Source of the DNA: an uncultured Rhodopila sp.
GTDB lineage: Bacteria; Pseudomonadota; Alphaproteobacteria; Acetobacterales; Acetobacteraceae
Assembly: GCF_903915725.1 (NCBI RefSeq)
Contig: NZ_CAIWTY010000107.1
Span: 36,754-100,753 of the forward strand
Direction of reading: 5' to 3'
Length of the DNA stretch: 64,000 nucleotides
Below the pieces are notes generated by a model, which saw only the letters and a program-made list of their open reading frames with translations, ran no database searches and was not told the DNA's origin. The stretch's first letter is position 1, and each line of letters starts with the position of its first letter. Of this stretch, positions 57,874 through 64,000 are shown one piece after another. Made by a program: the position numbers and the translations under genes.

Positions 57874-58344
57874 TCAGGCGATCAGGCCGCGCCGCTGTTC
57901 GCCGAGGTTGATGGTGGTGGGGTTGAACGCCGCCTTCAGCGCCGGCACCCCGCGATACGGATTGCATGCCCCGCACATGAAGATGTCGATCGCGGCGAAG
58001 TCGCGCTCGGGCCATGTGTGAATCGAGATATGGCTCTCCGCCAGCACGAGCACGCCGCTGACGCCGCCGTTCGGCTCAAAATGGTGGAAGTGGCCGTGCA
58101 AAATCGTCGCACCGGCAGCCTCCGCCGCATCGCGCAGCGCACGATCGATCAGTTCGGGATCGCCCAGATTGGATGCGCCCCATAGATCGATCAGCAGATG
58201 CGCGCCGGCGAATTTCACGCCGTCCTTTTCGATGAAGTAGTCCTTCTGGACCTGAACTTCCGTAAGGCTCCGCTCAGCGTCGGAGAGAATCTGGTTGCTG
58301 CTCGGAAGTTCCGAGACCATCCCCAGTGGGCTGAGTGCGTTCAT
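57874..58344 (-). CDS. speD: S-adenosylmethionine decarboxylase proenzyme SpeD (class 1)
   Basis: 156 aa. Makes decarboxylated SAM for SpeE. The pyruvoyl-forming cleavage site is Glu-Ser in LAESHISIHTWPE; the serine becomes the pyruvoyl group, and DIFMCGACNPYRG holds the catalytic cysteine. At this length it is the short prokaryotic form. The ATG at 58344 follows a GGAAGGGG site; the frame stays open for 54 more codons upstream without family similarity. Confidence 0.93.
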   Translation of the reverse strand: MNALSPLGMVSELPSSNQILSDAERSLTEVQVQKDYFIEKDGVKFAGAHLLIDLWGASNLGDPELIDRALRDAAEAAGATILHGHFHHFEPNGGVSGVLVLAESHISIHTWPERDFAAIDIFMCGACNPYRGVPALKAAFNPTTINLGEQRRGLIA

Positions 58345-58568
58345 CGCGTACCCCTTCCTACCAGTAGACGGCCTGTTGGACCGTACGCGCGAAATCGCGC
58401 CCGCGGTCCCCTGGGGCCAAGAGCCGCGGAACATGATGATTTGGTCCCCGGGGCGCAAGCCCATTCGTGCGGTCAGAGGTCGAAAGCGTGCATGGCCGCT
58501 GCGCAACCTTTGGACATCAATGTGACATAAAGCGGGTGGCGGTCAGCCCCCATCGTTATGACCCGGCT

Positions 58569-61547
58569 TCACCGCGCCACCGTCCCCGCCTCCAGCGCCT
58601 TCAACCCCGCCGGCAGCGAGTCGGCAAAGTGCGTCTCCTGCTTCGCCCGCCCGATGTCCCGGGTCGTCCGGACCGGTTCTGCCGTTAGCAGCCGGACCAT
58701 GTCGCCCAGCGCGCCGCCGCCGATGCGATCCGCGTATTTCGTCCGCAGCGCCGCAAGCGCCGGGTCATCGCCCGCCCGCGCCGTCGCGGTCGCCAGCCGC
58801 ACGATCGTCCGTGCCGCCGCCTCATCCAGCGGACCGCTGTCCGGCACGGTCAGGCCGGCGCATTCGGCCCACGCCCGGGCAGCACCGGGCCAGTCATCGA
58901 CCGACTCGAGAATCTGCGCCCGCGCCGCCGCCGCCGGACCGGTCTTCAGCGCGGCCAGCACCGCCGCGCCACTCGCCGCATCGCCCAGCCGCGCCATCGC
59001 ATTTGCCCGCAGGATCGCCCGCTGCTCCGCCAGACCGGCCGGCAACCCGGAGGCTTCGGACCCGTCGAGTGCCGCCAGCGCGCCGGCATCGTCCTTTTCC
59101 CGCGACAGCAGCCGCCCCAGGCTCACCCCAAGCCGCGCCTTCCCGGCATCCGTGGTCGCGGAGCGCATCAGCTTCTCCAGCAGCGGCTTCGCCCGTCCCG
59201 GCAAATCCAGCGCGACCAGCCGATCGGCCAGGGGTTGGGCGATGGCGTCCTCGTCGTCGGGGCCGGCGATCAGATCGGCGTTCTCGTCCAGCATCGAGAC
59301 GAAATCGAGGGGCGGCATCTTGCCGGTGTCCTGGTCGCGGATGATGGCGGCAAAGGTGTCCTTAAGACGCTCGTGCACCGCGGCGGCCTGATCCGGAAAA
59401 TCCGCCTCGGTCTGGCGCAGGCCGGACAGAGCCTCCCGCCAGCCGCCGGTCTGCGCCCGCAACGCGGCGACCCGCTCACGCAAGGCCAGTTCCCGGTCGT
59501 CGCCGCGCCACGCATACAGCAACTTGTCCAGCGCGTCGGCGGCCGTGGCGGTATCGATCTTGCGCGCGGCCAGCCGCAATTCCACCGCCCGCACCGCCGC
59601 CCGCGCCCGATCGTCCTGGTCGCGGCCGTTCGCCAGCGCGTCCAGCAAAGTCAATGCCTTGTCGGTGTCACCCTCGGCCTGCACCCGCAATGCCCGGGCG
59701 TAGGCCAGTTTCGGGTCGTCCGGCCGCTGGTGGAGCAGCCGGGTGGCAGGGCCGATCTCGCCGCCTTGCAGCATGGTTTCAAGGATGAGGGGGAGGATGC
59801 GATCGCGCACCGCCGGCGGATAGGCAGCGGCCATCGGCGCGGTGGTGGCGAACACCGCCGCCGCGGCGGGCGACCCCGGGTCCTGAATCGCCTGCCGCAC
59901 CGCGCGCCACATGGCGATCTCATCCGTTCCGGTGAGCCGCGGATCGTCCAGCCCGTCCGCCTCGTTCGGCCGCCCGGCCAGCAGGGCGGCAACTCCGGTC
60001 AGGGCTGCGGTGTCGGCCGACGCGCCCTCCTTCGGGTCCTGCTCGGCCGCGACGCGCAGCAGGCTTTCCGCCTCGGCGTCCATCCCCAGCAGGATCATGC
60101 TTTCCGCCGCGGCGCGACGCTTCGGGCCGCGCGCCATCGGTGGCGTCGTCGCCGAGTCGGAGACCTGCTCCGTCAGGTGCCGCAGCAACGCGTCCGGGTG
60201 CGTGGCAGTGCCGAATTTCAGCCGCCGTGTCAGGCTGGAGGCGTCCATCAGCCCGTCCGTGCCGTTCGGCTCGGATAAAGCCAGACCCCCCGCACCGCCG
60301 CCGAGGGTGAAACCGTTCGGAGTGGCTTTCAACGCCACCACATCGGACAGCGGTTCCACAACCACGCCTTGCAGCGTCGGCCGCATGATGAAGTCCACCG
60401 CCAGCCGCCCGTGCGCCACGGCCTGACCGGGGCGGCGCTGCGTCCCGACGAGCAGCGTCGCGCCGGTGGCGGGGTCCGCCATGCTGACAACCTCCCCGGC
60501 CTGTTCCGCCGGCAAGGTCAGCCGCCCGGACGCCTGGAGCGCGGCGATCGGCTGCGGCTTGGGTACCGCGGTCAGCGCGGCGACGCGCCAGCCCTGCGGC
60601 GTCTGCGTCACCGCCACGGACAGCGATGGCGGCAGAGGCACCGCCAGCAGCGTGCCGTTCGGCAAAGTCTGCACCGCGGCCTGCCCGAACACCGGATCGC
60701 TGCGCAGCGAAACCATGTCTATCGGCCGGCGCTCGTCGAACACGACATAGGTGGTGTCGCCCTCGCGGAACGCGGCCGCGCCGGTGGTGTCGCTGAACGG
60801 CAGCAGGACACCCGATCCGTCCATCCCCTTCGGCAATTTCACCCGCCTCGCCAGCAGCGCGACCGGCCGATCGGCTTCGGTTTGCGCGGCGGGGGGCTGG
60901 CGGGTGACTTCGAGAAGCGGCGGGGTGTCCGGGTTCGGCGGTGTCGCGGGTCGGGCCTGCACCGGCGTGCGCTGCGCCGCGGCCGGGGGAACAGGCGGGG
61001 CCGATGCTGCGGCAGGCGGCGCCGGCGCGGCCGGTGCCGCGGCGGCTTGTGCCGGTGGCGGTTCGGCGGGGCCACGCCGACCGCCGAGTTCCGGCGAGGC
61101 CGTCATCGTCGTTTGCAACGGGGGACGAGCCGCCGCGGGCTTTGTCGGTTCACGGTCTTTCGCGGGTGACGCCGCCGCGGTCCGGCCCGGGTCCATGACG
61201 TCGATCACGAAGCGGTCGCCGATGCGGTTGGACCGGATCGCGCTGCCGGACTTCACCGACAATTCGATCGTCCCATCGGCCAGCCGGATCGATGTCACAT
61301 TGTGCGGCGGCGGCGGCGGGTTTCCGAGGGTGACGGGGGAGAGGAACCGGATGACGACATGATCTCCGCTCTGGTCCACCTGGTAGGCCGCCCGCGCGCT
61401 GGTATCGACGACAATCCGGCCGAACCCCGGATGATCGCCGGAGCGGATCGCCACGGTGCCGTCCGGCGGTACGGCGGCCGCAGCGATGCCGGCCGCAACC
61501 AGCCCGCCAAGTAGCGCCAGGCACCACGATGTCCAACGTCGGATCAT
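58569..61547 (-). CDS. Large periplasmic/envelope protein with AMIN-like N-terminus and TPR-type helices, in the chemotaxis block
   Basis: 992 aa. Signal peptide about residues 1-25. A beta-rich domain follows (about 30-120: HPGFGRIVVDTSARAAYQVD, FVIDVMDPG), resembling AMIN-type peptidoglycan-targeting domains. Then an Ala/Pro linker (120-215), a second beta region, and from about 500 a long alpha-helical repeat stretch like TPR/Sel1 solenoids (AESMILLGMDAEAESLLRVA, ADALDKLLYAWRGDDRELAL, KTGPAAAARAQILES). I do not recognise a named family. It starts four bases into the cheZ stop region, suggesting it belongs to the motility operon and could connect motors or poles to the cell wall. Confidence 0.7.
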   Translation of the reverse strand: MIRRWTSWCLALLGGLVAAGIAAAAVPPDGTVAIRSGDHPGFGRIVVDTSARAAYQVDQSGDHVVIRFLSPVTLGNPPPPPHNVTSIRLADGTIELSVKSGSAIRSNRIGDRFVIDVMDPGRTAAASPAKDREPTKPAAARPPLQTTMTASPELGGRRGPAEPPPAQAAAAPAAPAPPAAASAPPVPPAAAQRTPVQARPATPPNPDTPPLLEVTRQPPAAQTEADRPVALLARRVKLPKGMDGSGVLLPFSDTTGAAAFREGDTTYVVFDERRPIDMVSLRSDPVFGQAAVQTLPNGTLLAVPLPPSLSVAVTQTPQGWRVAALTAVPKPQPIAALQASGRLTLPAEQAGEVVSMADPATGATLLVGTQRRPGQAVAHGRLAVDFIMRPTLQGVVVEPLSDVVALKATPNGFTLGGGAGGLALSEPNGTDGLMDASSLTRRLKFGTATHPDALLRHLTEQVSDSATTPPMARGPKRRAAAESMILLGMDAEAESLLRVAAEQDPKEGASADTAALTGVAALLAGRPNEADGLDDPRLTGTDEIAMWRAVRQAIQDPGSPAAAAVFATTAPMAAAYPPAVRDRILPLILETMLQGGEIGPATRLLHQRPDDPKLAYARALRVQAEGDTDKALTLLDALANGRDQDDRARAAVRAVELRLAARKIDTATAADALDKLLYAWRGDDRELALRERVAALRAQTGGWREALSGLRQTEADFPDQAAAVHERLKDTFAAIIRDQDTGKMPPLDFVSMLDENADLIAGPDDEDAIAQPLADRLVALDLPGRAKPLLEKLMRSATTDAGKARLGVSLGRLLSREKDDAGALAALDGSEASGLPAGLAEQRAILRANAMARLGDAASGAAVLAALKTGPAAAARAQILESVDDWPGAARAWAECAGLTVPDSGPLDEAAARTIVRLATATARAGDDPALAALRTKYADRIGGGALGDMVRLLTAEPVRTTRDIGRAKQETHFADSLPAGLKALEAGTVAR

Positions 61548-62200
61548 TCGAAACTGGCCATGAGCTTGTCGATGTCGGACTGGTCCATGGCGTGGGCGGG
61601 GAGCTGCGGGCCATTCAGCAGAAGGGCGTCCGAGCCGGCGTCATGTTCCTTGTTGCGCGCGGCTTCGACGGCCGATGCGCCGAAGGTGGCGATGATCTGG
61701 GCCACCTTGGTTTCAATCGTCTTCAGCGTGGTCACCACCTTGGTGATCCGCTGGCCGGTGATGTCCTGGAAGCTGCACGCCTCATAGATGCGGGTGGTCG
61801 CGGCCTGCAGCTTTGCCGCCGGCTCGCCGCTGACGGTACCGGACACGTCGTCCAGCATCTCGCAGCTTTCCAGGATCGCATGCGTCGCCTGCGCCGTGTG
61901 ATCGACGATCGCGTCGAGTTCGTCGGTGGCAAACGGGATGTCGTGCCCGGTGATGTCATCCACCCGCAGGATGGCGATTTCGGCTTTCGCGGTCGCGATG
62001 GTGCGGCCGAGTTCCTCCACCTCGCGCAGGAGCGTCGCTTCCTTCGCCGTGAGGTCGTCACTGATTGTCTGAAACACGGCGCGCACCACCTCCGTCACCA
62101 TTTCGGGCTCGAGATCGGGCTGCCGCGCCCGGATCGCCGATAGTCTTGTCTTGAGCGCATCGATACCGCGCGGCACAATGCCATCCTCGGGATCAAGCAT
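61544..62200 (-). CDS. cheZ: Protein phosphatase CheZ
   Basis: 218 aa. CheZ dephosphorylates CheY-P. The long four-helix-bundle hairpin is present, and CSFQDITGQRITKVV (about residues 143-157) holds the catalytic Asp and Gln. The C-terminal QSDIDKLMASFE is the CheY-binding helix. It overlaps the cheY stop by eight bases, so the kinase-output pair is co-translated. Its last bases overlap the start of the large repeat protein gene. Confidence 0.9.
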   Translation of the reverse strand: MLDPEDGIVPRGIDALKTRLSAIRARQPDLEPEMVTEVVRAVFQTISDDLTAKEATLLREVEELGRTIATAKAEIAILRVDDITGHDIPFATDELDAIVDHTAQATHAILESCEMLDDVSGTVSGEPAAKLQAATTRIYEACSFQDITGQRITKVVTTLKTIETKVAQIIATFGASAVEAARNKEHDAGSDALLLNGPQLPAHAMDQSDIDKLMASFE

Positions 62201-62579
62201 GGCCGAGCACTTTCTCGATCTTGTCCTTCAACGTTTCGGCATTGAACGGCTTGACGATATAGTTCGACACGCCCGCCGCCTTGGCCGCGACGACGTTCTC
62301 GGTCTTGCTTTCGGCGGTGATCATGATGAACGGCATGGTCTTCAGTCGGTTGTCGGCACGGACTTCCTGGAGAAGCTGCAGGCCGGTCATCGGTGCCATG
62401 TTCCAGTCGCTGATCACCAGGCCGAAATTGCCGCCGCGCAGCTTGGACAGCGCATCGGCGCCGTCGGTGGCTTCCTCCACGTTGTTGAACTCGATCTGCT
62501 TGAGCAGGTTGCGGATGATCCGCAACATTGTCTTGTAGTCGTCCACAATCAATACATTCATCGATTTGTCGATAGCCAT
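62193..62579 (-). CDS. cheY: Chemotaxis response regulator CheY
   Basis: 128-aa single receiver domain. The acidic pair is DD in VLIVDDYKTMLRII, the phosphoacceptor aspartate is in LVISDWNMAPMTG, the threonine/serine in FIMITAESKTENV, and the lysine in NYIVKPFNAETL. It signals to the flagellar switch. ATG 62579 is chosen because an AAGGAG site lies just ahead; an earlier ATG at 62597 precedes that site. Confidence 0.93.
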   Translation of the reverse strand: MAIDKSMNVLIVDDYKTMLRIIRNLLKQIEFNNVEEATDGADALSKLRGGNFGLVISDWNMAPMTGLQLLQEVRADNRLKTMPFIMITAESKTENVVAAKAAGVSNYIVKPFNAETLKDKIEKVLGHA

Positions 62580-62598
62580 TTCGGATGCTCCTTTCATG

Positions 62599-63270
62599 TC
62601 AACTGCGTGAAGGCTTGTCGGCCGCCGGCGGGTCGTGACCCATGCGCATCTGCACCAGCTCCGCCGTCACATCGCGGGCCTTCTCCGGGGTCATGGCGGA
62701 CAGCACCGCCGCCGCCTTGGCGTCCTTCATCCGATCGAGCACGGGCAGCAGCACGGGCAGAGCCAGGTCGTTGAAGATCGCCGCCGCATCGCGCGGCTTC
62801 ATGGCTTCGTACATCTTCACGAGGCCCTGCCAGCCGGCGTCCTCCTTCTGCTTCTGCGCGGCATCCAGGGCCTCCAGTCTCCTCTGTAACGACTGCAGTT
62901 CGGTGACCCTGGCGGCGATCTTTTGCTCGGCCGCTGCCAGCAAAGATTCGCGGGCGGTCAGGGACTCGCCAAGCGCGTCGAGTTGCTGGCGCCGCTGCCG
63001 CAGGTCGAGCAGGACGGATTTCTCGCTGTCGCTGATCTGCGGCGGACACTCGGCGGGTTTTTGTTCCGGTGGGGGCGCGGGTGGCGGTTTGACGTGCTCC
63101 GCCTCACGTTCGGGTCCGGCTGCTTTGGCGATCGTCACCATCCCGCCGCCGGGCTTGCGGCCCTCGGTCAGGGCCGCTTCGAGGAACACGACGGACTTGA
63201 CCGCCAGCAATGCGGTGAGCGTGGCGATTGTCATCGGCAGCAGGCGCGGGGCGGGGATTTTCAGGGTCAT
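62599..63270 (-). CDS. MotE-like flagellar motor chaperone
   Basis: 223 aa. N-terminal membrane helix (PMTIATLTALLAVKSVVFLE), a Pro-rich segment, a coiled coil (LRQRRQQLDALGESLTARES, then KIAARVTELQSLQRRLEALD), and a C-terminal MgtE-N-like domain (VKMYEAMKPRDAAAIFNDL, ending RDVTAELVQMRMG). This order matches MotE, which stabilises MotC and supports torque generation in alphaproteobacteria. It overlaps the next gene upstream by four bases. The magnesium-transporter MgtE itself is excluded by length and single helix. Confidence 0.82.
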   Translation of the reverse strand: MTLKIPAPRLLPMTIATLTALLAVKSVVFLEAALTEGRKPGGGMVTIAKAAGPEREAEHVKPPPAPPPEQKPAECPPQISDSEKSVLLDLRQRRQQLDALGESLTARESLLAAAEQKIAARVTELQSLQRRLEALDAAQKQKEDAGWQGLVKMYEAMKPRDAAAIFNDLALPVLLPVLDRMKDAKAAAVLSAMTPEKARDVTAELVQMRMGHDPPAADKPSRS

Positions 63271-63686
63271 CTGGCCATCCGCAGCGCCTGGAGGATGTCC
63301 CGTTCGGTCTGGCTGGAAGCGGCCGGCGGCCTGGCGGCGGCGGGCCGCGGCTCATGTTCCCGCGCCAGCGGACGCGCCTCGCGCACCAGCGCCTCCAGCC
63401 GATCGGCCAGGCGGTCGCCGCGCTCGGTTAGAAAGCCGAGATCGTCTTTGAGGGAGACGGATCCGGCGATCTGGGTTTCGAGCTCGCGTCCGGCGCCGTC
63501 GGCGGCGGCGCGCAGCCGCTGGATGCCGGACTCGGCCAGGTGGGTGCTGGTGTTGAAGCCAGCGACCAATTGTTCCAGCGCGGCCCGGTCGCGGCGCAGG
63601 ACGCCGAGGGCGCGCTCCAGCCGGATCGCGTGGAACAGCATCGCGATCAGCAGTCCTGCAAGGATCAGTTCGAGGGTCCATTCCAT
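63267..63686 (-). CDS. DUF6468 domain-containing flagellar-cluster protein
   Basis: 139 aa from ATG 63686 (ATGs at 63695 and 63707 are alternatives). One membrane helix (LILAGLLIAMLFHAIRLE), a conserved helical region LRRDRAALEQLVAGFNTSTH followed by AESGIQRLRAAADGAG, and a variable acidic/Pro tail. DUF6468 proteins occur in alphaproteobacterial flagellar gene clusters, often next to motE. Function unknown; probably a motor or basal-body accessory. Confidence 0.75.
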   Translation of the reverse strand: MEWTLELILAGLLIAMLFHAIRLERALGVLRRDRAALEQLVAGFNTSTHLAESGIQRLRAAADGAGRELETQIAGSVSLKDDLGFLTERGDRLADRLEALVREARPLAREHEPRPAAARPPAASSQTERDILQALRMAR

Positions 63687-63789
63687 GCCGCGCATGGTGG
63701 CAGGCAAATATTAACAAATGATTGAGCGTTGCGGGTGTTGCGATTTTTATTTTGCGGGTCGTTGTTGTGAGCATACGATTGTAGCCGGC

Positions 63790-63884
63790 GTCGGCGTTGC
63801 TGCTGACGTCATGGTGGCCGAAGGGCCACCATCCACGCCTTACGGTAATGACGCGAGCCAAGGCGTGGATGGCGGGCCTGCGCC
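63790..63884. repeat. Dispersed palindromic repeat, B-type
   Basis: Bases 63790-63877 match 8248-8335 with about two differences, including GACGTCATGGTGGCC, GGGCCACCATCCACGCCTT and AAGGCGTGGATGGCGGG. The outer right end found at 8366-8375 is missing here, so this copy is 3'-truncated. Confidence 0.8.
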
Positions 63885-63922
63885 CCATAGGCGTTAAAAT
63901 AGCGGCCGGCGGTTGCTGCTTC

Positions 63923-64000
63923 CCCCCGTCATGCCGACGCAGGTCGGCATCCACGCCGTTGCCTAAACCCGCACCGCAAGGCGTGGATGGTGCGCCTCCG
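63923..64000. repeat. Dispersed palindromic repeat relative, truncated by the window edge
   Basis: CCCCGTCATGCCGACGCAGG, GTCGGCATCCACGCC, then GCAAGGCGTGGATGG near the edge. It shares ATGCCGACG..GTCGGCAT with the element at 46800 and the GGCGTGGATGG half with B-type copies. Confidence 0.65.

Larger units (their letters stand above)
63687..64000. other. Right-edge non-coding region with two palindromic repeats
   Basis: No gene seen. It holds a B-type repeat (63790-63884) and the beginning of another element (63923-64000), plus a short AT-rich part (63710-63770) that could contain the promoter for the motility block. Confidence 0.5.

Overview
This is about 64 kb of GC-rich chromosomal DNA. It most resembles an alphaproteobacterium of the Rhodospirillales/Acetobacterales type (Acetobacteraceae-like). 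The grounds are: an MraZ-to-FtsZ division and cell-wall cluster with long run-on overlaps, an alphaproteobacterial GTTC-N7-GTTC LexA box, a clustered set of GANTC (CcrM-type) sites, an alphaproteobacterial RNase P RNA, an Rrf2/cysteine desulfurase/ferredoxin/MnmA operon, and a DUF6468-MotE-CheY-CheZ motility block. I cannot name the species. I see no IS element, prophage, CRISPR array, tRNA or rRNA; nearly everything is core genome.

Layout. 1-2041 (minus): chorismate mutase, HisC-type aminotransferase and the first codons of a probable prephenate dehydrogenase, i.e. the tyrosine/phenylalanine branch. 2209-4974 (plus): metX-metW, then a TonB-like protein. 5195-8063: a secreted SnoaL-like protein, a SAM methyltransferase, gloB and a glutathione S-transferase-like gene. 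8619-10880 (minus): a radical-SAM/TIGR03915 DNA-repair-type pair behind a LexA box, and a DUF3072 protein. 10925-16791 (minus): tamA-tamB. 16864-21206: acyltransferase, tyrS, anmK and an alpha/beta hydrolase. 21915-26125 (plus): Rrf2 regulator, two cysteine desulfurases, ISC-type ferredoxin and MnmA, a sulfur-transfer operon. 26463-26886: rnpB.

27251-46757 (plus) is the dcw cluster: mraZ, rsmH, ftsL, ftsI, murE, murF, mraY, murD, ftsW, murG, murC, murB, ddl, ftsQ, ftsA, ftsZ. Most neighbours overlap by a few bases, so they are probably translationally coupled. An OmpA-family porin with a clear terminator follows. 48990-51728 (minus): pyrB, a dihydroorotase-like protein that lacks the metal-binding HxH, and a DUF3574 lipoprotein. 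51855-52335: a RelE/ParE-type toxin-antitoxin pair. 52414-56846 (minus): cpoB (ybgF), tilS, ftsH. 56933-58344 (minus): speD-speE. 58569-63686 (minus): a flagellar/chemotaxis block of DUF6468 protein, MotE-like protein, CheY, CheZ and a 992-aa repeat-containing envelope protein.

The most unusual structure is a family of dispersed nested palindromes (REP-like). Two full copies share an identical 37-18-37 bp design, with at least seven related or partial copies. They are not confined to intergenic DNA. One lies in frame inside tilS just ahead of the ATP-binding loop, one forms part of the C-terminal tail of ftsI, one probably shapes the pyrB N-terminus, and one sits in a 115-codon open frame that joins murC to murB through ATGA overlaps at both ends. 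Other points worth checking are the LexA box abutting the radical-SAM start codon and the helically phased 10-bp repeat array with GANTC sites upstream of mraZ.
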